A stretch of 64,000 nucleotides of DNA, from NCBI RefSeq assembly GCF_003073045.1, contig NC_037594.1, positions 24,248,927 to 24,312,926 of the forward strand, read 5' to 3'. The first letter of the stretch is position 1. Each line of letters opens with the position of its first letter. The stretch comes from Pomacea canaliculata. Lineage: Eukaryota; Mollusca; Gastropoda; Architaenioglossa; Ampullariidae. The translations under genes and the position numbers were made by a program. This document shows, piece after piece, positions 1-15,100 of the stretch. The notes under the pieces were generated by a model. It worked only from the letters and a program-made list of their open reading frames with translations. It was not told where the DNA came from and made no database searches.

Positions 1-3000
1 ACATAGTTTATTGTAATGGAGGTCAGGTGCAACACTAGCGGATGTGCGGATCATACTCACATTGCTCCTGGACCACAGGTGAAACTACTTCACTGTCTTG
101 AAGACGTGTTCATGGCGAGCTGGTTCCAACAGAAGTCTGCAGCATACCTGGCATCAGATGTCAAGGCTACATGGCTGGCTCCTTGTTACACCAAACCTCT
201 TGTTTTCAGTTCTAAAGAGAGTGCCACACGTTTTTAACGAGAGAAAACAGTCAGGGAGACAATTGTCTGTAATCCACTTCAGCGGCATGTGCAATAAAAC
301 AAAACACATCCCGGATTGGAAAGTCCTTTTTGTGTCTCTTGCCGGAAGTAGATCAGCGTGTTGTTGATTACTTTTTTAGAGATGGATAACGAACTGTTTT
401 TGTACGCTTCTAGGAGGATAAGAAACGTAAAAGCCTCAGGACCTACTCTCACAATCCTAACCTGGTTGGTCATTTAAGCATAAGTGTCACAAGGTTAACA
501 CACTCTTTTATATATATGGTTTCCTCGTGAAATCTTGTCCAACTCGCTCGCTGCACCTCCCCACCTCGATACCAGGATGCAACAAGAAATAGGTCAGAGG
601 CCGGTCGGGTCAACAAGGAACATGCACGAGCTGGGAGGCTGGAAACAGCATCTGTATGAATAGTGGGTGAGACCTAAACTCCACCATGAATATTAACAGA
701 ACAAAATTATCGCACACCTGTGTGTGTGTGAGAGAGATGATCAGACACTATGTTAGCTTATTTACATCGTGAGAAGAGCAGAACGTATGCTGAGCACAAA
801 CAACGGATTTCTACACCGCCATGCGTTGCAGTCTTATCACAAGACAGGCTAGAAAACACACATTCGTATGCTAGATGCAACGATAGCTTCGCGATGAAGG
901 AAAAATGTGGTGTCCTGTTGTAATTGGTTACAAAATCAAACATGCAAACGGGAGAGTGCAAACGAGGGTGTTCTACATTTATCATCTCATCGAAACATTA
1001 CTAAGATCGCTGATGACGATAACAGCTAGACTGCTTTGTCGCCCCCACTCGACTGCACCACCATACTTACTTTACAACTGATTGTGCGCAGTGCCCCTAG
1101 CTTCACCTTTTAACACTTGGTATTTACGACCTCTTTGTCGTGGCTGGGGGCATCTGTTTACTACTTTAAAATCCGGAAGTGTGTGTTCGTTCTTTTATGT
1201 GTGAGAGCGTGTGGAGAACAATGTCACACTTGTGTACATCTAGCCTGTCTGTCGATGGCTGTGTAAAACTGATATAAATCCTGTTATATGCGTGTATTCT
1301 ATTAATAAGTCCTTCTGCCCTTGCAAGTGTCAACAAAATAGACTGACTTTTGTAAACAACTTTCAAAAACAAAAGATATTGCTAGAACAGTAGAATCTTG
1401 CTTTCTACAACGGAATCCACTCGTAAATCACACTTTAGCCGTTATTCTTGTCATGCATGTGACAATAAATGTCAAGCTTCCTGCTATCCTGTCTCAGTTG
1501 CCTCTTTACAATAAATCCAGCTCTTCAGATTGCTTGAGTGTCTCTGCCCAAAGTATACATACCGGGAAGGTCGCTTTAATTTATGTAGATAGAAAAAATG
1601 CTATCATTGCTGAGCTGCTTAATTGATGCTATTTCATATTCTACAGCTACTATTGAGAAGAGGGTCATGAAAGGATTGAGAGATCCGTATTGAGCAAAAA
1701 TCGTGTCTTCCTGAAAATATAATGTCTGTTTGAGCACGTCTAAGGGTTAATTAATGTAGTAGAGACATTTTTTTACAACTGAACCACAAGAATTTGTGTA
1801 CCTGTGTGACAGTCCTGTCACTAAAATTTGTGCTGCTGTATCAATAACATGTTGACATCTCCGAAGCTCTTATTATTTTTGTTTTCAAATCAGTTTTTGA
1901 AACATTCCATCCTACTGTTGTTTACATTGCATTACCATTGAATCGCTTAACCAGCATCAAAAATAGCCTCGGTGGAAAAGCAAGTAGAGCTATTTATAGC
2001 CCTGATGTCCTGGAACCGTATTCATGAGATGAAGGTAAGTCGATCGTTGCCCCGAAATTTTCATTTCTGGTTTTTTCAGTGGCACTCTTAACGTACCAAA
2101 ATAGAGATTTTAGTCTTTTTTTCTATATATTTTTTTTTTTCAGAATAACAGACTGATGCCTTGTGATGTCGAATTATACAACGATTTCTCCATTTTGAAC
2201 ACGATCGAGTAACTACTACTTTCTTCTGCTTCAAGAAGTGACCTAATAGCAGTAGCAGACTGAAACGCCACTGTTTGGCAGAGTATTTGAATTCAAGAGC
2301 TGAATTAAATAAAAAAAATTAACTCGAGAAATAATTACACAGGCCGCAACATAACACACCTACCGTGCTTGCTGTGTGAGGACAGGGCTCCTGGGGGAAC
2401 ATACTGAGTCACTAATTACCCACTTGGACCGCAGCAGTTTGCACAGGTTTTGATTGGGGGGCTGGAAAAAAAAGATTTAAAGGGTGGCATGAGGAGTGTA
2501 AGACGATGTCTCGGTCACAGCGACCTTGCACTCAATTCTCGCACTTCGGGTAAAGGAGGAGCTAGGTTAGGGCCACCAGTAGGCAAGCAGCGGCTTGTTT
2601 GCAGTACACGTTGTTGACAGTGCCCTGACGATCTGAACCTTAATGACTAAGCCATGACAGCATTCACCGTTAACGAGAAAGAAGTAGGACCTCAATGTGC
2701 ATGTCAGAAATCATGTTATGTCAAAAATTAATAATAGTCTGTAGTAATTACTTTAAAATACATCCGCCAGCACGTTTGTCTGTCATCTTTGGTGTTTACT
2801 GGTCATCACGATGTGTCTGTCATTATTAGCTGGATTAGAAAAGAAAGTATATTTAGTAATCAAGTTGATGTTTATTTCAGTCACTACCTCGTTGCATCAT
2901 GCAGTGATCTCCCTCAAGTTATTGTAATTTTAAGTGTATGCTTCACCTTTACGTATTTTAATCGCTTTAAGTAATGTAGCCAGGCTTTACCGCCATCTAC

Positions 3001-3830
3001 CACCTATTCCCTCTCCCCGACCCCTACTCTAACTTATAGGTATACCGGATTTCCCAAAGACTTCCTTCTTGCTGATCCGTATTTTCTCAGGGTCACGTCA
3101 CACCAATGCCAGTGAACACCGCCCTGAACTCCCTCCCTCACCCTCGCCAATGTACAAAGCTACGTGACAGGAATCAGGGAAGCATATGCCTGCGGAAGAC
3201 ATGGGTTTTTTCCCAGTGTCCAGCTCTTCATCCGAAACCAGCACTTCATAACTCATCATACTGAAAAAGTGACTTGTTGCTAATAAATTTCTGCCTCCAC
3301 ACACATGCCCAAGGATCTAACGATACACGAACAAAGATCACACATACACACAGCCATACAATAAAACATGAATGTGCTTGTGTTTGGCCAAGCATGCGTT
3401 TCATGTTTCACAAAAGGCAGCCAAACTGACCTTTTTTTTCACCAGAACACTTTAAAATTACGTTATAAGTCATGATCTTGACAAGTCTTTGTGCGTTTTT
3501 AAATTATTAGTTGACACATAAAACTATATGCAGGTGTCCCAGGCAGTAGCACCAAAGTCTTCTAAATGTTTACCAGTGCTGTAATACAGGAGACCTCGTG
3601 TCTACTTCATATTTATCTTCTTTTAGCACACTACCAAACAGACTGCTTAATTTTTACATCTTCGATTCCAACAAATTTGTCACTAAATTCTCATTTTGTA
3701 GTTTCTTTATATTCCTCACTCCCATCTGCTAGGGGAGTTACCACAGAGTTACATATATGCAACTCCATGGGAGTAACAGTGGAACCAAAAACAAATTGCA
3801 AGGTACATATGAGATAATGACAGAAGAGTT
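1..3830. other. No gene recognised
   Basis: AT-rich DNA downstream of tetraspanin A. Open frames on both strands are short (under 90 codons) and show no domain, signal peptide or splice-flanked homology that I recognise. There is no obvious repeat family. Confidence 0.5.
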
Positions 3831-6111
3831 GTATTACAGAAAAGTTTATTCGCCAAAGACAACACCAAAAGAAAAGGCGAATGTAGTAAAATTGCCAAAA
3901 AGAAAAAGATTATAATGTCCATCAGTGCTTTGATATGTTACCCCAAAATAGGTTCAATTTGCTTTCTGCCATCACTGTTACTGGTATAAATGCAGAAAAC
4001 AGTTTAAATAAATATTGTGAAAAAGTAACCTTATTTACAGACATTTTAACCCTTTTAGTAAACACACACACATGCACACAAAAATCACATTTCAACAATT
4101 AAAACATTTTTGAGCAGCATTTTAAGATTTAAAAAATTAAGACAAAACAAATGTGACTATTTTTTTTTAGTTACACAAGAATGAGCCAAATGCAGATTGG
4201 AAAGAAAATATTAAGGCGCTTTCATATCTGTTTTAGTTCAATGCATAATTATTTACATGCACTACCCTAAAATGTGTGTGTAGACTGAACATGCGCTTAT
4301 CAACAGCATTTTAAGTGGTTTTTTTATTTAGGAAGATTATAAGAGAAGCAAACTGAATACATCTGTTTTATGGTGTTCAAAAAGTATGTGTGCTCAGAAG
4401 AATGGATTCCAAGTCTGCAATATATACAAAACTAACCATTTTGGTTAGTACCTCTCATTTTTCATGGACCAGTGTTATCTATGGTAACCAATACTCTCTC
4501 CTCTTTTCTTCCACCCAAACCATTCTAACAGCCCCAGTCTCCTATCAGCTATAGCTGTTAGTGGGTCGTATGATTTATACAATACTTTCATTTTAACTGC
4601 ACAATAGTTCAATATTTATGCAAATCAATATTCATATAATTAAGGAAATACATCAACAGGCAATTTTAAGTACACATTTACAGTGGCGATAACTGGCAAT
4701 TTTACATGCTGTGCTTTCTTTATAAGTGACAAATTTAGGTGCACTTCCATCGTGTATACAATAAAGGTATGAGATGCTACAGGAAGATATAGTTTTGCAG
4801 AAATGAGGGTATTTTGCTTTTACTGGTATCCTATGTCAAGCAGCATCCAATCAACAACATTTTGAAGTTTTTATAGTGCCATGCACAAACTAGAAACCCA
4901 GAACACGTAATGTGCATGACGTAAATGAAAGCAATCTGTAATGTTGAGATCTAGGCAACTAAGGGTAATTTGTCAAATCTGTCAGCAGGAGAGACAACAT
5001 ATATTGCGATGTTAAAGTTTCTGCTTCGAATTGCTTGAAACCACAATTTTCTTTAGATTTTTACATCATCTATCCATCAGGAAAGCAGATAATACTAACT
5101 TAACCAATGCTTGCCTTTGTTTTAATTTATCTTTGTTAACACTGATAATACAACAGTTATCTTCTCCATCTAATGTTCGCATGTCTCGGCAAAGCCAACT
5201 TGCATAGTGTCCAACAGCTACTTTGACCACTGGTGACAGTTAACTGCATATAAACATTTAATGAAAGAACCTTGTGATGTTTGCTCCAAGAAAAACGTAT
5301 GCAGGTAAAACATGTGTAGGTGAAGTTTGTTTCACGATTAGAACCAAAGAATTTACATCACTTTGGTGAACCTGAACACTGCAGCATAATGCTCTTTCCC
5401 TGTGTAACTCCAAAATACAGCTGCAATTTTATTGCAGCAATGAAAAAGTACAATGAAGATAATAAAGACGCAAAATGCAAGCACTGAAACTGGAACGAGA
5501 TAACAAAATAACACACATTAATCACACAATATAACATGCTTCCTCTAACTCTTCATACAGAACTAAAAAAAATGGCTTAAGGCTACTTTGTTCTAATTTT
5601 TACTGAGTTATTTTATTTCAGTTAGCCCAAAACCCTGCCATTATTTAAAATTCATATTGTCTCTAGGACAAATACAGAGATACAGAGAGGTTCAGGCATG
5701 AGTTGATTCATTTCCAGCTTTCCCGATTGTGTATAAAAAAGATAAATACTTATTAGTATTCCGAAGATTTGGTGGGAAGCAGGGGGAACGACTAGATGTT
5801 TAACAAATTAAAGTCAAGGAAAGCTCACCTTTTGTTATAAGGCGTTTTGAAAGTGAACAAACATCTGCACCTTAATTTTAATAGGAATGCATAAATCCCC
5901 GAATGATGAGCCCAATGTTGGCTATCATCGGATCTAAAGGCACCTAGATTTTCATAAAATTCCAGAAACAATGCTGGAGTTATATTCTGTCACTTGCAGA
6001 CAAGCCAGCACACGAGCAATCTCTAGACAACGATGAGCTGATCTTGACATTTTAAGACGAGGGCAGGATGGGTTCAGCTTCTTCCGGTGCAACAGTGGCA
6101 GGGGAGGCTAG
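3831..6111 (-). other. Probable 3' untranslated region of tetraspanin A
   Basis: The sequence downstream of the A stop codon is very AT-rich and lacks long frames. AATAAA signals on the minus strand are seen at 5612-5617, 5428-5433, 4323-4328 and 3845-3850. The last is followed by T-rich DNA and could mark the end of a roughly 2.3-kb 3' UTR. Which signal is used cannot be told from sequence, so the left boundary is a guess. Confidence 0.35.
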
Positions 6112-6177
6112 TCACCATTTTGAGCGCTGAACCCATATCTGGTCATTCAGTGTTTTTGAACAGAAAATGAAGAATGC
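6112..6177 (-). CDS. TSPAN33: Tetraspanin A exon 7 (C-terminus)
   Basis: Twenty-one codons plus TGA after acceptor TTTTAG. It finishes TM4 (AFFIFC) and gives a short cytoplasmic tail ending QRSKW. This matches the tail of tetraspanin B, which ends QKDKWRR. Confidence 0.88.
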   Translation of the reverse strand, partial: AFFIFCSKTLNDQIWVQRSKW

Positions 6178-9100
6178 CTAAAAGAAAGAATCAAAAGGAA
6201 TGATATCATCACAGAAGTGCTGCAAATCAAGGAAAAAATCTTATTCATAAAATAAGATGACCAAAAGGCTTCATCAAAAGGTTAGGGGAAAGGCAACAGT
6301 GATGCATAACCCGTGACAATGCACTTAAGGATCCTCTAATCAAGGTCAGGAGGATAGTCCAAAATATTAAAACCTTTGTTTTCAATATATTAAGTGTTTA
6401 TTATTATAAACTGAAAAATAATATATAAAAAAAGCTAAAAAAAGAAAGGGTTTTGAGTACGTGCCATGAAAACTGTGATGAGTTTTGTTTTTAAAATACC
6501 TGTGCACAAGATACTTGTTAAACTAGAAACAATAATCTCATGATCTAAAAACTTGTTGATATCTCAAGAAGTCTAGGAAATATAAGCAATCGAATATAAT
6601 GCCTTGCAGTTCATTTCTGCAAATATTTCCTCCCATCGAGGTTTATTTATTTCACATATAATCAGACAATAGTCATCAAACTATGCATCAAAACACGTTT
6701 TCCTTGATGAAAAGACACAATAAGACAACTGACCTGTGGAATGAGAATGCCAATGACAATACCGCCGATGATCCAAGCATTATCTGTAATGAGGACTTTG
6801 ATGGCCATCAGGCAACCCCTGGTGTAGATTGTACTTTTTGCATCCGATGCCTGAAATCCAAAGTCAATGTATAGCTTCATACTTAATGATTTAATTACCA
6901 AAACCAAAAACTCATAAACGAAATTCTGATGGACAACACAAGATCATCACAAGCTTATTCATTAGGAAAACTGTTTCCTGTATCTAAAAAAATTATTATT
7001 TTCTCTGGTAAAAACTGTTACCACAATGGAATGCCACTTCATTATCGTTTGTGTTTTTCTGTTATCTAATGATACATTGACACAATAATAACAGCAATGA
7101 TAAAAAAAGTAACAAAGAACAATGCATAACAACAACAAAGTGGGATCTCTACTCAGTTTACTAAAAAACAACATTTTTCTTGCCGTTAACACTCTTAAAA
7201 ATGCACCCATAAATATAAAAAATGGGATATTTGGAAATCAGAGCACCATAACTTACGTCTTTTGTCAGTGCATTGTTTCCACATTGGTAATTTATATTTT
7301 CACCCTGAAAAATAAAAACTAGTTGACAGCTTATATCATCCTTTTTTGCCAGGTAAATAATTCATTTTTAAATCACTCAGAAGTAAAAAAAAGTAAAATT
7401 TTGATTTATTTGGAACAGAAAATGTAAATAAACATACTCTGCATAACAATTACTGATGTGCAAGCTGATAGCAAACAAAAACAAACATGAGAGTTAACCT
7501 TTTTTGGTAGCGGAAACCATTTCTTTATGTTATTTAAGAACCTACCCACACATGTGGTCTTATATATATCTCCTCTCACAGGTGTTTCCTTATTATTTTT
7601 TCATAATCAATATGAATGAATTCTAAGCTGACCGGTTTCATTATGCAGCAAGAGTGGGGCACTGAACACTTTTCTGAATATTCATCAGGACTGCCCCCAG
7701 TGCAGTTAAAGTAGGAATTTTCATTCCAGTCAAGGAATCCATCATCTTTATTACTGACACCACAGCAACCAAGCTGGAACACAATACAGAGTCAACTAAA
7801 GACTTTTCAAGAGTGCAAAGGAGGGAAATATTTACAAGAAATTACTGCTAATAATATACTCTAGAGATACTAAACAAAAACAGAGAACTAAAGTGCTTAA
7901 GGTAAGCAGCTAAAAAGAACAAAGAACAACTTCATAAATAAAAACAAACTTGTAACTCACACATTCTATCCATTCCACCTACAAAAACAGTTTTCCTTTT
8001 GTGCTTCTAAACAATGGAACTCTCTTCTATGCCACATTCATTATTCTAAATCTAAGGCAGTATTGAAATGCTGACTGAAAACCTTTATGTTCAAAGCATA
8101 CTACTTCATACATAGTTTTTTGCTTTCATTTTTTTCAATTGCTTGTGTATTCTTTAGCCTGTTGATTACTAGCTCAGTATGTTTTGTGTATCATGTCATC
8201 ATTGTTAGATAGTGTCATTAACTGTGTTCTTTACTATTGTTGATCAGCGCAGACAACGAGACCTGTTTTGGCTGCAAAATTGCACAATTTATCATGTGTT
8301 TAAATGAATTAAAATCAAATGAAACATGTTTTGACCAGTTGCCACTGAGCCATATCTATCATTGTTTTGTATGAAACTTTTAGGTTGACTACTTTTGCCA
8401 ATGGAAAAGTGGCTAAGGCTAATAATGTCACAGCGGAAAATATTATGATCGCTATCTTTCCCATACCTTGATGAAATGTCTGAATGTATAAACAGTTAAG
8501 CATTTCTTTTGCTTGCTTGTGAAGATGCAAAAGCAAGAAAGATAAACGATAAAGTTAATTACGAAGTTATTAAGATGGAAGATAAAATCACGACGTACAA
8601 ACTGTTGAAGGTCATCAATAAAGTTACGCATGTCCACATCATCCCGGTATCTTATAATGGCATCTCTAAGGACATTCTCTGGGTAGAAATTTAGCTTTTT
8701 AGCTACATCATCCATGAAGTAGAAAATGAAGACAAAAATGATGATGATCACTTGGGCCAATAACAGGATGCTTAAAATCCAGTAATACTGTAACACAAGG
8801 TGAAAAGGCATTTAAGAATGCAAGCAGAAGAAGAACTAGATGAAATTATGTCTTTAATCCCTTTATTCAATTCCTATTTAAGGGATAACTGTAATCTATT
8901 GCAACTTTCAGGTAATATTAAAGATACTGTCCCTCTTTACTTGAAATAAAAAGAAGAGGAAATGGTTAATGGTGCCTAAAGAATCAACTTTAAAAATTGA
9001 AAGCGACAAATAAAATATTTTTAGGTTGAAGAAAATGTTAGTTAATCAGATAATTTTGTTTAAGTATTTGTTCAAGACCTTTACTATAATTACAAAGTCA

Positions 9101-12100
9101 AGATCTCTACATTATATAGTAGTTCGTTTTTTAAAACTGGTTGCTGTATTTAAGGTTAACAAAAACAATTATTGTATGTGCGTATAAATACATTTTGTTT
9201 GTAAAGCTTCCAACCTTGCAAAACACTATCATACATGGACCACAAATGCAATTAAAACATACTGCTCTCAGAAACCCTGTGTTCTCCCTCAAAGCTCCAC
9301 CACATCCAAGGAAAGCAACAACAACAGTGATGCTGCCGGCAAGGCAAAGGAGGCAGCTGGGATCAAAGATAAACTCCACAAAGTAGGTGATTTTCTTCTC
9401 TTTTTGTACAAGGACATATGTGCTCACGACCAGCATTGCAATCCCTGCCAGCTGAAGCAGAAAAATACCTTGCTTAGTGACAACCTACACAGTATAAACA
9501 AACTAATTGCAGCGAGACTGTGCATTGGCTCCCTTTACACTATAACATCTAGGTTACCGTCTCAGCCGATCAGGTAAAATGCATTAACCCCAAAAAAAGC
9601 AGCATAGAGCAACACACATTTCTTTTTTTTTTTAAATCACTACAGCCATACTTCAGACATGAATCTTAGTTGTTTTATATTAAGTAGAAATGAGCATAAA
9701 TCACATACAAGACCTCTGACTCGTGTAAAGAAAATTCAAATGCAAAATGCAAAAGAGTTCTCATTATGTGCTACAGTCTGAAATAAATCAGATATATAAG
9801 GTGACCAGACGTTTCGGGGGCGAAAGCGGGACACGTGCCGATGATGGTGTCGTCACCTTCAAAAAACGCTGAAAAAAGTGATTTTTAAAAACAAGCGGGA
9901 CATTCGATGGACTTGCCACAAAGCCAGAAAGCGGGACATTGGGCGTCCCGCCCGATGAGCAGGCGGGACACGAGGTCAAAAGCGGGACTGTCCCGCCTAA
10001 AGCGGGACGTCTGGTCACCTTAAGATATATAAAGTGAATTTTTTCCCCGTGCTTATTAAAAAATGTGACACACTTTTATACATATATATATATATGAAAG
10101 TATAAATCATATCAAGGGTTAAGTGCATAAAAATATCAACAAATGTATATTACTATGAACTTTATTTTGTTAGTAATTAATATGACCACCAATAGGTGGG
10201 GGATAAACATAGAATTTTAAACCCCCCGAATTTTTAATTGGCGCTCTGAAAGCTAGTGTATTTTATGGATGGAAAACTCTGCTTTGATTTGTCTCTTTTT
10301 TTAATGTAAGTCATTACGTCTAAGCAGAGTTTCAGTATCTTTCTTCAAATACTATCCCCCTCCCTCACTAAGCATTGTGTGTGTGTGCAAGTGCATGAAA
10401 AGGGAGGAGAGAGAATAAGTGTTTATAGTTTGTGTTTGAAAAATATTGCTTGCTCTAACAAAATGAGTTACACATAGGCATCAGTAAGGGCAAAGTTAAT
10501 CCTTTCAGACATATCACAATAAAGCTGGATAAACAGGTTAACATAATGATGCTTCTGTGAAACGCTAACAGTATGGGGTCTTTTAAAACACAGATTCAAG
10601 TTCTTTAAACCGAAAGGTCAAACAGCAGGAGCTTATCTTGACTGTCTCGGACATGACCCCACCACCACACACACAGATGCCTATAGTAATGTCGCCTGTC
10701 ATCGTGCCCTATCAGTCTCAGGCGCACCATGCTCCCAACGTCACGTCGCGCGCGATCCTATGTGAGAGATGGCAAACTAAACAAGTGTCTCTCGCTGACA
10801 CCGACCTTCCGGAAAAATGGTCTTATCGAGGCCATCGGTCTTTTCCCTCACTTCCGGTTTCAGCCTAAACCAAGCTGGGAGACGGGGGCGTGTTGACAAG
10901 CATGCGGAGTACTTTTCACCCTTGGTGTCGTATGCTCTCTCTTTTATTTTCAAGCCGTTGCCAGTCACAACCTCGTTTGGTGTGCTTTACCGGATACAAC
11001 TGTCCTTTAGTCAGGATGCTAGCACTCACTTGGTCTGATTGCATGCCAGACACAATATTATTCTAGCTATGTACATGTTCCTTATATCCAAAAATCATTT
11101 CATAGAGAGACAGCCTTCTCTTCATGTTAAGTCTTTGTGTCTTTTGCAGCGCACACTGGCCTAGCTACATGTTTCTTAGTCCATGTCTGAAGTAATTGTG
11201 ATACATTTCACACCTCTTCAATCTCAGCGATGAATAACCTTTGCTCACAGAAATCAGGAAAGGAAAACCACAGCTAAATAAAGAAAGTGCCTACTCCTAA
11301 TCTTAAAAATGGATGTTTTTGTAATTAGCATTTAATATATACATTACACAAACAAATATGTAAATGGTAGTCAAAAACAGCTAAAACATGCAGATCGAAG
11401 GACCACATAGTTAAAGGGATGATTTAAGATAAACTTTGTATCCAACAGGTAATTCATCTATAGTAGCAGTTCTTTAACTAAGTAAGCAAGAGTTAGAACC
11501 ACACAGCACATCAACTGTCAATAATACCATCACACACTCATACCTGCCACACCAGATCAACCCCTGCACACAATGCAGACATCTACACAATATGCATTCA
11601 TTCACACAACACAGCAGCATTCAGAAGTTATGGCTAAAACAACAAAGGACATTTTGTTGCTCTTGCATGAAGGTACACAGACTTGGCAGCTTGACAGAAC
11701 CCTCCTGGACATAGCTATCATCCTGTAGAATTGCAGACACTTCTGAAAATGTCTGCCTGTTAGAGAGAGTCTGAAGGTCACACAGGGCCATCCCAAAAGC
11801 TTTTGAACAAGTGTGTAGAACAAAAATCAAAACGTTCTGGTCCTGGACCAGTAAACTGTTATAATAACAAATGGACAAGGAGGACAACACTCTCTCTCTA
11901 AATAAGATTTGTAGAACAGCAGAAGAAATCTGTGGGAGAGATGGTACTCAGGTATTCAGATGTGTTGACAACGCCCACCTCCTAATGATGTATGCCACTT
12001 ATGGGATTTTGTAAAATTCCAATGGAAAATTAAAGATAATCCCTTTGGTTTTACCGATATTAAGTTCTAAATGTTTGTCATCTCACCAAGAAATAAATTC

Positions 12101-15100
12101 ATCCTAGGGCACACCATGGATGCTTACTGGCCCACCAAGAAAAGAGAGCAGTGCAGCATCATTAGAGAATTTGACAAGATATTGTCCTTTATAGTTATTC
12201 CAAGTACTCTCTGCTGTCTGTTAACCCAAAAGTAAATGATCCATGACACAAGCTGATGATCAAGGCATCTTCTAGCTAGGGGATTTGGCTGAATGGTGTG
12301 AAGCAGATGAGAAATCAGCAAACACTGATCTTGCATGGGCATGTGGTATCTCAAAGTGTTTATACTGAGTTAGAAGGAGAAACAACTAGGCTTAATTAAC
12401 ACCACTCAGTCTGGTATGCAAATTGAGTCAAGTCATTTTTTAAAGTGGCATTTAGAATCAATGATTTAATGATCTCCAGGTCTTTCATGACCAATGATGT
12501 AAGGCCACTAGTCCCTGGTTCTTAACATTATTTACCAGTTTCACATTGAAGACTAGTTATCTTGTGCACCACCTTTACTATTCCTGAAAATGTGTTTTTC
12601 CATAAGTTTTGTAAAGCACTCAGCAGTTCTGGTGACTTTTTAGCCTAGTGATGAATCACAAAGAGCTCAACACACAGCTCTAATTAATAATAAATAATTT
12701 TTGCTATTATAAAATATATTATTTGCTATTATAAAATATATTATTTGCTATTATAAAATATAGATATTTACAACTGTGTATTATTATCAGTGTAATCTGA
12801 CCAGACTCTTGAACTAGCACAAGAGCTGAGCTCTTTGACCAGCGCATGCTTCTCAACTAATACATTAGAAACACTTCTTGTTTCCGCAGTGGTTAATGAC
12901 CTCAATAGAGAACTTTCTTTTTGTGAGCATATAGTCCTTCAATCTTTGCTGTTTGTATTGGTATTGGGGTATGAAAAGTATTGGTGTGTGTAATGTGTGT
13001 GCATGTTTATGACAGAGAGATAAAATGTGTCTTCATGCATATGTGTATTGCATGTTGACATCTTTTCGCTATTTACAAAACATGTGAAAAGTCAACTTCC
13101 TGAAATAATTTGGCTATTTTCTGTTCCCTTAAAAATGTTGTATTTGCTTTCTTAGTCTTTTAATTTGGTAGGAAATATATACTTCAACAGGCCTATGCCA
13201 TTGAGCAGAAATTCCTTTAAGTTTTCACCTATCTCACAAAGCTGTTGAACCAGAACCTTTGAATTCACCTCTTGACTCAAAGTTTGATACCAGAATGAAC
13301 ATTGCACACAACAGCTTTTATAAATTTAATACTTTATAAATACTGACAGGTTTACTTTTAGTTTTAATACCTCAGCAGAAAGTAGTGCAGCATTTATTAA
13401 TTTTTTTTAACCAGCCAGTTTCTGTTGTTCACAATTTTTCCATAATTGTTACATCTGGACTTGATAACTTGATGAAAGGTGCAACTGTCCTGAGATTATA
13501 TTAGTGCCTTCTAATAGAGTGGGTAAAATAATGGAAGAATAAGCTGGCAAATATATCAAGTATTTCAAAAGTAAATAAACAAAGATGTAATTATGCAGAA
13601 GAAAATATATTTTGTTTTAACTTTAGAAAGCCAACAATGACCAATACCAGACATAGCACCAAGTTATAAAGTGGATGACTAGAAAATATGAGCAGAAACA
13701 TGTAAAGTATCAGGTGGATAATGAATTATCAATTAGTTTTGATCATACTCTGCAATGTTTCTCATTAATTTGCTTGTCAATATTGTTATCATCCCCTGCA
13801 TATGTTCACTAGCTCTTGATCTTGTGACAGGCTAATTATTTAAAGTGATATGGCTTTGAAGCAAACTAAATCTTGCATATTGCAACATAAATGTCATTTA
13901 TTTTTATAGCTAAAATGGGAAGAGAAAAATCAGTGTCAAAGTTTTTCTCCAACAGGTGTGGGGTTAGGATTGGTAATTTATACTGAATTAGCAACTAAGG
14001 CTTCATTGCAAAGCAGCCAGCCCTGTAAACAGAAGCCACATACAGAGAAAGAACAGCATGCAAGGGAACCCAGGTCAGCCCATCCTGTATTGGTGACAGG
14101 ATCTTAAGGGTTCCACTCTGGACTGCTTCCCTGACAGGGAAGTGGATATAATAAGGTTTTAACTTACAATGATTTAATTATAGATAGGCTAAAGAACTGT
14201 GATGGATCCTTCACAAAAACAGACATATATTTCTTTCTTTCAATTTTATTTTTTTTTATATTTTTATATTTTTTTTAATATGATCTCATGCATCTTAATT
14301 ATTTAAAAAATAAAGCTTAAAATGATACATTGTTTAATTGCTATTATCATTTTATGTTTGACTCTGAAGGAAAACAATCCCACTGATTAAAAAGAAAGAA
14401 GTTTTATTCTTCTTTACATAACAAATCATAAGCTGAAATATAACAAACACATTTCATATTATCTATCAACCTAAACTACAAGTTTACAAACAGCTTGGAT
14501 AGACTAAGGCAATGTCCCACTCCTAAAAAAAAAAAAAATCGAAAACCCTTACTAATGTAACCCTGACGTTGAGAACATCTTTAGTCACTATTATCAACTC
14601 AAGTACACTCAGGCTGCAGTCATGAAGCCATACTGCTGATTACACAGCTGCTGTGTGCAAGGGGTGCCAACCGCGGTGAATGTACTAGAACGCATGACAG
14701 TTCATGCCGCACCTTATTTTAAAATTAGGCAAGCACGTTTGAAAGTGTCTTGTTTGTGTCGTAAGAAACCCACATTTAACAGGTGTGGTAAGATACTGAG
14801 TCAGCCCCTTCAGGCCTCATTTTTCCAAGCTTTTTTTCCACCTCATAACCCATGATATTTTTTACATAATTGAACTGGAGTCGCTGCATTTTCTCGGCCA
14901 GAATACATTTAAAACATCAGCCGGAACGCTTGCCCATTGTGATCGGCGAATTAGCAGGCGTGAGACCCATACACCTGATTTCCCTGTCTCATAGGTTCCT
15001 GTCACATGACAAATGTTTATGTGTACAAAACAGACTTCAACATGCCCAGCGAAACACGACAGCTGAGAGGTTAGAAACAACACACTTACCAGAAACAGAC

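Larger units (their letters stand above)
10030..15089. other. Right part of intron 1 of tetraspanin A
   Basis: Apart from the ETS/YY1-like cluster and the 22-bp tandem repeat, I see no exon or repeat that I recognise in this part of the 5.6-kb intron. It is AT-rich, with poly-T/A stretches near 14230-14290 and 14524-14537. Confidence 0.5.
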
